A DNA stretch of 64,000 bases, taken from contig NZ_AP018250.1 in the NCBI RefSeq assembly GCF_002368295.1, positions 1 through 64,000 on the forward strand, read 5' to 3'. Source of the stretch: Tolypothrix tenuis PCC 7101 (GTDB lineage Bacteria > Cyanobacteriota > Cyanobacteriia > Cyanobacteriales > Nostocaceae). Shown one piece after another: positions 1-8,337 of the stretch. Every line of letters begins with the position of its first letter. Positions within the stretch are counted from its first letter, which is position 1. The notes below the pieces were generated by a model. That model did no database searches, was not told the origin of the DNA, and saw only the letters and a program-made list of their open reading frames with translations. A program made the translations under genes and the position numbers.

Positions 1-420
1 CCCAGCTGCATATCCTGGCCCGGTGTAACTGCCATTAAGGAGAAAATTCAACAGCATTATTAATAACCACACTCCTACAGCAGCAACACCCACAGGAGAT
101 TTAATTACATCAGATAAAAAATATACTGGATACCAGCCAAATCTCCAGGGATTCTGTGGATGCAACCTATGTGCTTTCCAAGTCTCAATATAGGGAATTT
201 CTATCTGAGGAACTCTCGGCTTATAAGCAGTAGGTGCATTAATATACCTAACTTCTACTGGTTGAGTATCATAAGTGGTCATAGGAGAAACGCTAGGTTG
301 CTGATTTACCATTCCTCCTTGCTGTACCTGCTGCAACATATTTTGCAACCGATTGGCAGGCACAATTGCTCCACCTTCAGAATAATCAACATCAAAATTA
401 CGGCGTTGATTTCTACTCAT
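1..420 (-). CDS. Membrane-associated protein, partial (C-terminus beyond window)
   Basis: I read this directly from the minus strand: it opens with ATG at 420 (MSRNQRRNFDV...) and stays open for 140 codons to the window edge. The first ~100 residues are polar and rich in Gln, Asn and Pro. They are followed by a Trp/Tyr-rich stretch and then one hydrophobic segment (about residues 108-130), so this is probably a protein with a cytoplasmic N-terminal tail and at least one membrane helix. It lies 22 bp after the preceding gene and is the seventh gene of the leftward run of small membrane proteins. I do not recognise a family. The same stretch read rightward (160-438) is only a shadow. Confidence 0.65.
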   Translation of the reverse strand, partial: MSRNQRRNFDVDYSEGGAIVPANRLQNMLQQVQQGGMVNQQPSVSPMTTYDTQPVEVRYINAPTAYKPRVPQIEIPYIETWKAHRLHPQNPWRFGWYPVYFLSDVIKSPVGVAAVGVWLLIMLLNFLLNGSYTGPGYAAG

Positions 421-442
421 AATATGACCTCAAATTAACTAA

Positions 443-1009
443 CTAGCTGGCGGGTTTATTATTTATTTGGGAGTTAGTATCTTCCCAAAAATCTTCATCT
501 TGAAGTTGGGCGTAAAACTCTTCTGGAGATAACATTCCAGGTTGATTTTGCACTCCATCTTCAACAAACTGACTACTATCTACTCGCCCTAATCCAGAAA
601 CAGTAGAACGAGGAGAAAATTGAACGACATTTTTAGCAGAAAACTCGTTATTAAATCTCATCCCAGGAGGCGAAACTGGGGGGATTAAAGAAGGCTGAAT
701 ATCAGTATTAGAAACACCAACATGAAGTTGTTGATTGCCAGAATTTCCTAAGTTATCAGAAACTTCATCTGTTTCTTCAACTGCATTGTTATAGTCAGAA
801 ATTCCCCAACTCAAGAAACAAGCAAACCCAGCCAGAAATATAACTGCACTCATCCAATGCACTTCTGAATTGGGAGATGGCATCATTTCAACCGTTGTCC
901 GAGTTGAACCTTCCAGGGTAGTACGAATAGGGGTACGTTTGACTGCCGCTACAACATTGAGCGAACACAAAGCTATGCAAATTATCGCAGCAGCAAACTT
1001 AACATACAT
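443..1009 (-). CDS. Hypothetical secreted/membrane protein, signal peptide plus one TM segment
   Basis: This 188-aa protein starts with a classical signal sequence (MYVKFAAAIICIALC..., cleavage likely near residue 23). It has a second hydrophobic helix around residues 52-70 (HWMSAVIFLAGFACFLSWG), and the rest is acidic, Asn/Gln-rich and probably disordered. The start at 1009 follows a GGGGAG ribosome-binding site and lies 4 bp after the upstream stop, so the two genes are co-translated. No catalytic motif is visible. Its place in a tight operon of short membrane proteins suggests a structural or assembly role in an envelope complex. A conjugation-type pilus or channel subunit is possible but unproven. 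Confidence 0.65.
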   Translation of the reverse strand: MYVKFAAAIICIALCSLNVVAAVKRTPIRTTLEGSTRTTVEMMPSPNSEVHWMSAVIFLAGFACFLSWGISDYNNAVEETDEVSDNLGNSGNQQLHVGVSNTDIQPSLIPPVSPPGMRFNNEFSAKNVVQFSPRSTVSGLGRVDSSQFVEDGVQNQPGMLSPEEFYAQLQDEDFWEDTNSQINNKPAS

Positions 1010-1013
1010 GACA

Positions 1014-1856
1014 TCACTCCCCTGATTTATTAACAGGCTTTCTATTAGGAATTAGATTAGGTAATTGCTTCTTCATGTGTTGGAGATATATTCGCCTTTC
1101 CTCCTCTTTCTGGCGTATTTTCTCGCGGATGTCTGCCACCTGTGCCATCTGTTCTACTGGATCTAAATACCCCCGTGCCCGTAATAGCTGCGCCTGTGCA
1201 AGCGAGTATGGTTCTTGAGCATTCCTAATCTGAATTAGCATTTGATTCAGATCGACCGATGGTTGAGATTCCAAATTCTGGGCGTAATCAATCGCCTCTA
1301 ATTTACCCAAGATCAAAACAGCAGCAGCCCCAGTTGGTATCTTCTCCTCAACTTTCGTACCATCAGTTTTGCGGTATCCCCAGTAAAAACTATTATTTCC
1401 AGAAGCCGCTTCTAATAAAACATCCAGCGAGTTGAACTTAACTATCTCTAGTGCTGGCATATAGTGCAGGCGGTAAAACCCAGATTTCTCATTAGCTTGC
1501 ATTCTGGATATTTCACCCCGCAATTGCTGTCCCCACAATGCCGCCGCCAACTGTCGCCAGCCTGTAAGAGTAGGCGCACCTTCTACTGAGGAGTAACTGG
1601 ATAGATGGTCTATATTGTAGTCAGTACGGGAAAGCTTTTCTAAGTACACTTCTCGAATTTGGGCAACTTGCGCCTTTACTTGCTGTACCTCCGATATCTG
1701 ATTACCTGGAATTTGTTGCTTCCATCCAACCATTAATGCAACTGCTCCAATCACAGACAACGCACTAACAGTCGAACAAACCGTCCACAGGGTGACATTT
1801 ACCTTTTGTCTTCTTCGACTTGGTTGTTTATTTCGCACAGGTGTAGGAGTAAACAT
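1014..1856 (-). CDS. Hypothetical single-pass inner-membrane protein with periplasmic coiled coil
   Basis: This 280-aa protein has a basic N-terminus (SRRRQK around residue 13), one transmembrane helix at about residues 23-44, a long extracytoplasmic domain and a charged helical C-terminus (EKIRQKEEERR, about residues 243-254). The topology (short cytoplasmic tail, one helix, large external domain) resembles bridging subunits of secretion machines such as VirB8-type proteins. I see no motif that proves homology. It lies between two small membrane-protein genes upstream and a signal-peptide protein downstream, with only short gaps, so it is part of one leftward operon. Confidence 0.65.
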   Translation of the reverse strand: MFTPTPVRNKQPSRRRQKVNVTLWTVCSTVSALSVIGAVALMVGWKQQIPGNQISEVQQVKAQVAQIREVYLEKLSRTDYNIDHLSSYSSVEGAPTLTGWRQLAAALWGQQLRGEISRMQANEKSGFYRLHYMPALEIVKFNSLDVLLEAASGNNSFYWGYRKTDGTKVEEKIPTGAAAVLILGKLEAIDYAQNLESQPSVDLNQMLIQIRNAQEPYSLAQAQLLRARGYLDPVEQMAQVADIREKIRQKEEERRIYLQHMKKQLPNLIPNRKPVNKSGE

Positions 1857-1866
1857 AATTTACCCC

Positions 1867-2085
1867 TCACGTATTATCAACAACCAACAGCAACTGAGGG
1901 CGCTTGTTTAACTCGCGTGCGATCGCAATTCCCGCACCACCCACAACTATCCCGGTAAGTAGCAACAGAGGATGCAGGGCAAGCGTGGCCCCCACTCCCA
2001 ATAGCTGTCCTACCATCCCGGAAACACCCAAGTTCATTAACAAACCACCCGCAGTGTTAACCAAAAAGTCAAATGCTGCACTCAT
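1867..2085 (-). CDS. Small integral membrane protein, ~72 aa
   Basis: Two glycine/leucine-rich hydrophobic segments (about residues 7-28 and 32-54) fill nearly the whole protein, followed by a short basic tail (ARELNKRPQ). A longer form from 2106 is open, but I prefer ATG at 2085: it has a good GGGAGG ribosome-binding site seven bases upstream, and its ATG overlaps the upstream TGA (ATGA at 2085-2082), the usual sign of translational coupling. Size and topology resemble small T4SS pilin or VirB3-like subunits, but no homology can be shown by eye. Confidence 0.55.
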   Translation of the reverse strand: MSAAFDFLVNTAGGLLMNLGVSGMVGQLLGVGATLALHPLLLLTGIVVGGAGIAIARELNKRPQLLLVVDNT

Positions 2086-2336
2086 ACATCCTCCCTGGTA
2101 AACCAAATAACTACTAGTGCCAGAGTCAAACCAACTAATTCACCTATGCTTACACCTACCAAAATTGGCTGGATGCTGTAAATCTCCTGTTTATCCTGCG
2201 TTGGGGGAATCGCTACCCATGTCCCAACTACAGTACCAGCTACTACTGAAAGTAAATTTATACCAACTGCTTGGGTAGATGTTTTTCTCAAATTAAGTAA
2301 ACTCTCATCCCGTATTCGATAGCAGATGGGTAACAT
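2082..2336 (-). CDS. Small integral membrane protein, 84 aa
   Basis: The protein has two hydrophobic helices (about residues 23-43 and 54-78, the second ending VIWFTREDV), separated by a polar stretch with a PPTQDKQEIYS sequence. It starts 8 bp after the preceding gene and its stop overlaps the next gene's start, so it sits within a translationally coupled pair of tiny membrane proteins. Function is unrecognised; such pairs occur in conjugation modules and in toxin/holin-like pairs. Codon use matches the neighbouring genes. Confidence 0.55.
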   Translation of the reverse strand: MLPICYRIRDESLLNLRKTSTQAVGINLLSVVAGTVVGTWVAIPPTQDKQEIYSIQPILVGVSIGELVGLTLALVVIWFTREDV

Positions 2337-2344
2337 CTGAGCTA

Positions 2345-2974
2345 CTATTTCTTCGGAGATTGCCCGGTTTTCGGCTGCGAGGACTTCAACTGTCTCGGCT
2401 GCGGTGTCGATGTACCGACCAACAGAGGATGAATCTCTTCCCCCCAGTTCACCTTGCCGAAAAAATCGTTATCAATACGCGAATTGATTCGCTCTTGCGC
2501 CTGGTCGTAACCAGCCGCAACGGAAGTATTACCTTCAGCAAGCGAACTACTGCCATGAAAAACAAATTCTTCTAGAGCAAGTGTGGAAGATTCAAGCACC
2601 ACTTTATGGCGTAATTCTCCTAACTGAATACCCCTGTCTGCATCCCGGTACAGTATTCCTACAAAGCTATCAGGAGAAGCTTGTTCTGGATCTACGCCAA
2701 ATCGCTGTTTAATATACTCGCGCTTGTCGAACTTATGTTCGCCTACTTCTGATTTGCGATCGCGCATTGCAATCAAGTGCTGGGCAGCTTCTTCAAGGGA
2801 CATACCTTCACGAGAAGCTATCTCTTTGAGTTGAACTAATTGCTGTTCAATTGTTTCGTCAAGCGTATCATTTGGTTGCAAAGCTAAATCTAACAACCGA
2901 CAGCAGGTACGTACTACATCAGGCGACACCTGCAAAGTCTCTGCCACTTTGTTGATATGCTTCATTGCGTTCAA
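2345..2974 (-). CDS. Hypothetical soluble protein with N-terminal helical DNA-binding-like region
   Basis: This 209-aa protein begins with a short helical segment (NKVAETLQVSPDVVRTCCRLL, about residues 7-27) that reads like a helix-turn-helix. A charged helical middle follows, then a C-terminal tail rich in Ser, Thr, Pro and Gln (TSTPQPRQLKSSQP). The chosen start (2974) lies inside the end of the upstream HTH gene, a 56-bp overlap in another frame. That is a long overlap, but the alternative start at 2965 shortens it only slightly. The arrangement suggests coupled expression of two regulatory or partner proteins before the membrane-protein genes. No enzyme motif is visible. Confidence 0.55.
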   Translation of the reverse strand: MNAMKHINKVAETLQVSPDVVRTCCRLLDLALQPNDTLDETIEQQLVQLKEIASREGMSLEEAAQHLIAMRDRKSEVGEHKFDKREYIKQRFGVDPEQASPDSFVGILYRDADRGIQLGELRHKVVLESSTLALEEFVFHGSSSLAEGNTSVAAGYDQAQERINSRIDNDFFGKVNWGEEIHPLLVGTSTPQPRQLKSSQPKTGQSPKK

Positions 2975-3332
2975 TTCTCCTAATTACTGCTTGCACAATT
3001 GGGTTGTTTTTTTCTTCATCAGATATATGCTTGGTCAAAAAGTTATAAAGGGTTAAGCCATTAACTTTTTGTAAATAAGCATCTAAGCCACCAGCAGGAA
3101 TTACTTGCTGTAAATATTCCTTATACGTCAACCGCCGAATTTTGGTAGCAACGTAAAAAACATCAGCAATCTCAACTGTTGCTGCATCAAAATATCCTCC
3201 CCGCTTTCGCGGTTTTACTATACCGGCATAGGGATACCACTTTTGTAAAGCAGAGATTGAAATCCCATATCTTTCGGCAAGTGTTTTTTGGGTGTAGATA
3301 ACGTTTTCACATATCATCAAACTCAATTCCAA
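2919..3332 (-). CDS. MerR-like helix-turn-helix protein heading the left operon
   Basis: This 137-aa protein has an N-terminal winged-HTH signature (about residues 14-50: TLAERYGISISALQKWYPYAGI, then a basic KPRKRGG wing). A helical C-terminal half follows, with no recognisable effector-binding cysteine or ligand domain. It is the first gene of the leftward run and is preceded by the 450-bp intergenic region 3333-3782, so it is well placed to control the operon. The C-terminus runs 56 bp into the next gene. An alternative start is the Met at residue 6. I cannot name the target or ligand. Confidence 0.6.
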   Translation of the reverse strand: MELSLMICENVIYTQKTLAERYGISISALQKWYPYAGIVKPRKRGGYFDAATVEIADVFYVATKIRRLTYKEYLQQVIPAGGLDAYLQKVNGLTLYNFLTKHISDEEKNNPIVQAVIRRIERNEAYQQSGRDFAGVA

Positions 3333-3782
3333 GTGAAATACAACATCAATAAAAAGCGAATTAAACTAGCGTATTACTAAACTGTTTATAAATTAAAAAA
3401 TAATTTACCAAATATGCCAGTTTAGTACAGGTATAGCTCAACTCAAATACATCTATATTTCAACCTATCTCCAAATAAACTACACACTAGCCAAGTTACA
3501 TACTGCCTGTTGATAATGCAAGCACGTTTGTATATATAAGTGAAAAATGGAAAAAAATAACTGTTTAGGTAAGAAACTGCTCTTACAGAAACATATAGGC
3601 AAAAATAAAATTACTAACAATTTATGTTTTAAAAACAACAATTAAATCTTAAATAATACGCTTATCAAGAATAGTCAGCGTGTTATAAACTAATAATATT
3701 TTTACATAATTCAATTGAATTATGTAAAAATATGGCAACACAGCAGTCTAATTACCGCATATATTAAAGCAACTATATAACC
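3333..3782. other. AT-rich intergenic region between the BREX-side module and the left operon
   Basis: This 450-bp non-coding stretch is very AT-rich. It must contain the promoter of the leftward operon starting at 3332 and the end of the transcript coming from the helicase gene that stops at 3783. The only clear structure is the perfect palindrome at 3696-3733 (listed separately). I see no open frame with coding character and no tRNA. Confidence 0.6.
3696..3733. terminator. Perfect 38-bp palindrome, likely transcription terminator
   Basis: The left arm runs ATATTTTTACATAATTCAA and the right arm is its exact reverse complement, with no spacer. It begins 50 bp after the stop codon of the helicase at 3783-5876. 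The arms are bounded by A/T runs, so the RNA hairpin would be AT-rich with a U-tract on either strand. A bidirectional terminator is the simplest reading; a protein-binding dyad or a cruciform-forming element is also possible. Confidence 0.45.
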
Positions 3783-5876
3783 TCAGTTACTTATATTTAA
3801 GTTAACTTCTATTACTCTAGAGCTAACTAATCTATTTAATATTTTGATAACAGTATCATCCTTTAGCCATGTTTGAATATATTCATGCCGTTGAAGATGT
3901 AACGGTAGTAAATTTTGATAAATAGATTGCTCAGAAGAAACTTCAAATAAAGAATAAAAAATAGCTTCATATCCTTGAGGATGAATTGGTATTGATTGCC
4001 AATTAATAGGTGATTTAACTAACAATGAAATATCATCTACTTGGTAATTTCTCTGCCCCGTAATAAGTGCTACAGCTTTATTTATAAAGTATCCTGCAAA
4101 TGTAAAATAGCGAATTCCTGTTAGCGAACTGTTATAAGGAATACTCTCAAATGTACACACCCTTCGTAGACTAATCACCATTTCTTCTATGCTATTTTTA
4201 AAGCATGAGGATAAAACATCAAAACTTAGTTCTTCATTGTGAATAATTTCCCACATCCGATTGCAAATAAAAGCGTCACAAGCAATACCTTTACCAGAAT
4301 AGGTAAAGTCAATAATGCTGCCTTTTTCTTGCGTTGGCTCAACAATAATACATTCTGTAGATAGCTTACGTACACGCCAGATTTGACCTGCAAAACGCAC
4401 TAAAACTCCTTGCCTAAGTCTCAGTAAGTTATCAACAGGCACTTCTCCTAATACTTGTGAACCATAACATAGCTCTAGCATTCGAGAGCTTAAACCAAAA
4501 TTACCATAGATCATTCGATAATCTATAAGTTTATAAAGGTTTTCAGCAGCACCGTACTGGTTTTTAAAACCATGACGCTGGAGATAATTGTTATCTGCAA
4601 GTTCTGCCAAGATAGGTTCGATAGTAGAACGTGTAAGATAATTTCTGTGTTCAAATAATTTACACAAATCTGCAATACGTGTAAACCTACCTTGATCAGC
4701 TCCAATAACGCTTAGACATTGTTGACCTATAGCTCCAAATAATTCATAAGGAGCGCGAATTGGTAATTCTCCCTTCTTAGCTGCGTCAATTAATGCTAGA
4801 AAACGCAACGTATCAATTGTTACATTCTGAGAATCATCTGGTATTAAACAGATAACGTTTGTTTTATTTTGACGACGGTTACTACGGCCAATTCTTTGCA
4901 AAAAAGATTCAACTCCACCTGGAACACCCCAAAGAATGACTGCATCAATATTACCAATATCTATACCTAGTTCTAGTGTACTTGTTGTTATACATATTGC
5001 CGTTCTTGCAGCTAAAAACTGTTGCTCTGTCTCAATCCTCACTTCTGATGAAAGTGACGAGTAGTGAGTAAATATAAAAGGGCATAAACGTTCTTCATAT
5101 TTTAAAAGGCTCGCTAATCTTTCGCATTCTCGGCGTGAGTTCACAAAAATCAAAAGTTTAGTTGAACTTCCTTTGATTAGCTTGCGGATTAACTGTAAGA
5201 AACTTGTTTCATCAACAATATGTTGAACATAGGCATCAATTAAACGATGAGATGGAAATTCAAGAAAATCGGCACTTTTCTCAGAACCAAATAAGAAGTC
5301 CCGCACATCTTGTAGTCGTCCAACTGTCGCCGATAACGCTGCCAATTGCAAATCGTGCTCTAAAGTTTTTTTGAGTCGTTGCAGAAGAATAGATAATTGT
5401 AAACCTCGTTGTGTGTTGTATAGAAGATGTACTTCGTCAATAACAACAGCTTGAACAGTTTGCAAAGCGATATCTTTGCGGAAAAGTAAAACTTCTAACG
5501 ATTCAGGAGTTGTTACTAAAACGTGCGGTGTATGCCCAGATGCCAAATCATCGCGATCGCCGTGGCGTATCCCTATGCGAAGTCCTAGCCTATCTAATGG
5601 AGGAAGAAGTCTTTTCTCTAAATCATTAACAAGTGCTTTAGTTGGTGCAATATAGAGTATTGTCAAAGCTCCAGTTTTAGCAGCTTGTCTCCAATAACGG
5701 CTTAGTAACGGTGCTAAAACAGCTTCTGTTTTACCAGAACCTGTACCTGAAGATAATACAACGTTTCTACCCTTAATTAACGGCTCAATAGCAGCTTCCT
5801 GAACTGGGCGAAGTGTAGCAAAACGTCCGTAAAAAGCAGAAGCAACTACTCGTTCTAATATTTCAATTCCACTCAT
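3783..5876 (-). CDS. Lhr/BrxHI-like SF2 helicase of an accessory BrxD-BrxH module
   Basis: This 697-aa ATP-dependent nucleic-acid helicase has Q-motif-like residues TLRPVQ near 21-26, Walker A SSGTGSGKT at 42-50, motif TTPES near 122-126, the DEVH box at 147-150, motif III SAT, and motif VI QRIGRSNRR at about 325-335. Length and motif choice match the Lhr-type helicases called BrxHI in BREX types 2 and 6. Its start overlaps the preceding ATPase stop by 4 bp (ATGA), the same pairing as brxD-brxHI further upstream. The C-terminal ~250 residues are less conserved to the eye and lack a zinc motif. It is the last gene of the module and is followed by a palindromic terminator. It could act with BREX or form a separate system. 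Confidence 0.85.
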   Translation of the reverse strand: MSGIEILERVVASAFYGRFATLRPVQEAAIEPLIKGRNVVLSSGTGSGKTEAVLAPLLSRYWRQAAKTGALTILYIAPTKALVNDLEKRLLPPLDRLGLRIGIRHGDRDDLASGHTPHVLVTTPESLEVLLFRKDIALQTVQAVVIDEVHLLYNTQRGLQLSILLQRLKKTLEHDLQLAALSATVGRLQDVRDFLFGSEKSADFLEFPSHRLIDAYVQHIVDETSFLQLIRKLIKGSSTKLLIFVNSRRECERLASLLKYEERLCPFIFTHYSSLSSEVRIETEQQFLAARTAICITTSTLELGIDIGNIDAVILWGVPGGVESFLQRIGRSNRRQNKTNVICLIPDDSQNVTIDTLRFLALIDAAKKGELPIRAPYELFGAIGQQCLSVIGADQGRFTRIADLCKLFEHRNYLTRSTIEPILAELADNNYLQRHGFKNQYGAAENLYKLIDYRMIYGNFGLSSRMLELCYGSQVLGEVPVDNLLRLRQGVLVRFAGQIWRVRKLSTECIIVEPTQEKGSIIDFTYSGKGIACDAFICNRMWEIIHNEELSFDVLSSCFKNSIEEMVISLRRVCTFESIPYNSSLTGIRYFTFAGYFINKAVALITGQRNYQVDDISLLVKSPINWQSIPIHPQGYEAIFYSLFEVSSEQSIYQNLLPLHLQRHEYIQTWLKDDTVIKILNRLVSSRVIEVNLNISN

Positions 5877-7069
5877 TCATTTTCCTCTAGCTGTTCGTCT
5901 AGAAATTGAACAATTGCTTTAATTGTTTGACGAGTACGGTCTTGAACTGCTATTGAGGCTACTCTCTTAACTACAGAATTAAGCCCTAATTCAATAGTTT
6001 CTGAGTTTACATCCCAACCATAAGCGATACCATGTATTGCGCTAATTTTCCGGCATAATTCTTGTAAATTATCCTCTTCAAGTGGACTCATCTCAAAGGT
6101 AGGTAGTCTGTCAAATTGAGAATAATCGTAATCCCAATGTCCTTTATTTAAGAGGCGTTGTTTGCACTTATATACAAATTCTGGTGTAACAGCAAAAAAG
6201 CTCATACCTTGAAAGCGATTACCAGAAAAAAATTGGAATAGATTCTGAAAAGCTGCTTTTTGATGCTCAATGCTACTAATATTAGATAGTACATCTTCAA
6301 ATTCATCAAAAAGTATAATTAATCCTTTTAACCCAGCAGCACAAGCAAGGGTATGAATATCTCTTAGTGTAAACCAGCATTGTGCATAAGCATCAGATTT
6401 AAAGTTAAATATTATTGAATTAGTTGTATAGTTCTGCCACTTAACAGTATTAGTAAGTGCAAGTTCATGCCTAAAACACATTCGAGTTTTATAAACTAAT
6501 TCTTGGTAAATTTGTTTTGTTGTATATTTTCCTGTTTGAAATAACCAATCTTCAACAATATTCTTGTCGCATCTGCCACTAATCCAAGCACGTAAAGCAA
6601 TAAAATTAGCAGGCGAATCAAGAACTTGAGAAAAATCCCATTTATCTTTATTTGTTATTCTTTGCCATTGTTCTCCTGCTACACCTTTGCTTCCATACAC
6701 TTGCTCACAAACAAAATCAAAAAATGGACGAGCACCTTTACCACTAGCATGAGGTATTTCCAAACCCCGCCATACTGCGCCCAAAATTTGATCCATACGA
6801 TTGAAGCGAACAGATGATTTTGCATCCAACGTCACTGAACTAATTGCAAAACCTTCTTTTAAAGCAGTTTCACGGATAAATCTTAATAGGTGGCTTTTAC
6901 CGGAGCCATAATTGGCTTTTAATAACAGTGCGCCGGATTTACTTTGTTGAAGCCTTACTGTAAGTTCAGCAATCTCTGATATCCTGCCTACTGTAAAATA
7001 ACGCACATAGCCATCAGGAGGAATTCCTAAACGAAGAGATTCAATAACTCGCTGCACCTCTACATTCAT
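5873..7069 (-). CDS. BrxD-like P-loop ATPase (second accessory copy)
   Basis: This BREX ATP-binding (DUF2791-type) protein is about 398 aa. The N-terminal pattern VIESLRLGIPP...VGR is shared with the two other BrxD-like proteins in this window. Walker A is ANYGSGKS at about residues 52-59, and the Walker B region ILFDEFEDVL lies near 250. A longer form from 7108 would overlap the upstream gene by 35 bp. I prefer ATG at 7069, which lies 4 bp after the upstream stop and aligns with the N-termini of the paralogues. BrxD-family proteins are thought to load or control a partner helicase, and the next gene, overlapping by 4 bp, is such a helicase. The insertion of ~70 residues rich in Trp and Lys between the Walker motifs differs from BrxD. 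Confidence 0.8.
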   Translation of the reverse strand: MNVEVQRVIESLRLGIPPDGYVRYFTVGRISEIAELTVRLQQSKSGALLLKANYGSGKSHLLRFIRETALKEGFAISSVTLDAKSSVRFNRMDQILGAVWRGLEIPHASGKGARPFFDFVCEQVYGSKGVAGEQWQRITNKDKWDFSQVLDSPANFIALRAWISGRCDKNIVEDWLFQTGKYTTKQIYQELVYKTRMCFRHELALTNTVKWQNYTTNSIIFNFKSDAYAQCWFTLRDIHTLACAAGLKGLIILFDEFEDVLSNISSIEHQKAAFQNLFQFFSGNRFQGMSFFAVTPEFVYKCKQRLLNKGHWDYDYSQFDRLPTFEMSPLEEDNLQELCRKISAIHGIAYGWDVNSETIELGLNSVVKRVASIAVQDRTRQTIKAIVQFLDEQLEENE

Positions 7070-7073
7070 TAAA

Positions 7074-8336
7074 TTAATCCTCCCGCAGCCGATCCATGAC
7101 ATCGCCATGAATGGTTTCTACTGTTCTGATTTCTCCATCCTGATAATCATCCAAGTGGGCAATTAAAGCGGTCACAAGAACTCGCCAGAAACGTACACTA
7201 CTATAAGTAGGATGGATATCAAACAAGTCTTTAACAAAAATATCAATTTCTGGTTCAGAAGGTAATTCCGCTGCGGCTTCTGGATATGCAGTTGCATAAA
7301 TATTACAAATTTTTTCCGCAGCCGTTTGGTAATTAGATAAGTCTGTGTCTACTTCATCTAAATTCCAGATAGAGTCTAAAGCTCGTGGTTTGCGTTGCTC
7401 TGGTTTGCCAATCCTTCCTTGCAAAGCACCGTAAATAATAATCCCATGTTTTGCATCTACAAAGAAGTCTGGTGTTGTTGCATATACAAGAAATAAACCG
7501 TTAAGAGACTCAATATTATTTATTAAAGATAAGAGGTTATTATGAGCATCTCTTAACGAAGATTTTCTCATTATAGAATATGCTTGTTCTGCCTCATCAA
7601 ATAAAATTACTAAACCCTTGTAGCCAGAAAGCCTCACAAATCCAGCTAAAGATTGCAAGATAATTTTTGCATTCTCTTTACTTACTATTTTGTTGACTTC
7701 AAATCGCCTGCGATACATAGCAAGGCTACCTTCTCCACTAAACCATTGGAGAATTTCAGACCGATTTTGCTCTTGGAGTGCTATATCGGGTGCTTCAGGT
7801 AAAAAAGTTTCCCAATATTTTTGAACCATTTTCTTAAAATCTATATCGATACTGCGCTCTAGCATGAGAAGTTCTCTAGCTTTGACATACTCTTCATAAG
7901 AAAATATATTGCTACTCGAGCGCTTACCAGTAGCAAGATAAGCTAGAGATTCTTGCAGCACCCTCCCAAAAGGAGCATTTTCATAAAAAGTATTTTCAGA
8001 AAAATAGTCTGGTGTAGAAATACTACGAATAATTGAATAAAAAACTCTCTCAAATTTATTTAATGCGGTATCATCTGCATTTAACTGTACATTAGAAACT
8101 AAGCATTCGTTTTGAAAAGCAATTTCTCTTAGTAATCTAAAAAAATGAGTTTTTCCAGTACCCCAAGAGCCGCTTATGAAACGGATAATACCTCGCTCTG
8201 TTATGCCATTGAAGTGATACTTTTTTATACCTTCAATTAATTTTTCATGACCTACTGAATATTTATCTACACCTCGTACAGGAGGAATACCTTTACGTAA
8301 AGATTCAACGATTTGGGTAGCAATCTGTCTTTGCAT
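7074..8336 (-). CDS. BrxD-like P-loop ATPase (first accessory copy)
   Basis: This 420-aa protein is of the DUF2791/BrxD type: N-terminal IVESLRKGIPPVRG, Walker A SGSWGTGKT at about 55-63, and Walker B VILFDEAEQAY near 245. After Walker B comes the YATTPDFF motif, where the other copies have a matching TPEF/TGTPEF motif (a sensor-like position). It starts 1 bp after the stop of the 279-aa gene and is followed 4 bp later by a second BrxD-like gene. Tandem paralogues suggest a hetero-oligomeric ATPase working with the helicase at 3783-5876. Base composition is AT-richer than the BREX core, and this gene contains no HIP1 octamer. Confidence 0.8.
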   Translation of the reverse strand: MQRQIATQIVESLRKGIPPVRGVDKYSVGHEKLIEGIKKYHFNGITERGIIRFISGSWGTGKTHFFRLLREIAFQNECLVSNVQLNADDTALNKFERVFYSIIRSISTPDYFSENTFYENAPFGRVLQESLAYLATGKRSSSNIFSYEEYVKARELLMLERSIDIDFKKMVQKYWETFLPEAPDIALQEQNRSEILQWFSGEGSLAMYRRRFEVNKIVSKENAKIILQSLAGFVRLSGYKGLVILFDEAEQAYSIMRKSSLRDAHNNLLSLINNIESLNGLFLVYATTPDFFVDAKHGIIIYGALQGRIGKPEQRKPRALDSIWNLDEVDTDLSNYQTAAEKICNIYATAYPEAAAELPSEPEIDIFVKDLFDIHPTYSSVRFWRVLVTALIAHLDDYQDGEIRTVETIHGDVMDRLRED

Positions 8337-8337
8337 A

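Noticed and set aside
7070..7108. Extended start of the second accessory BrxD-like gene
   Set aside because: It overlaps the upstream gene by 35 bp; ATG 7069 fits the paralogues' N-termini.
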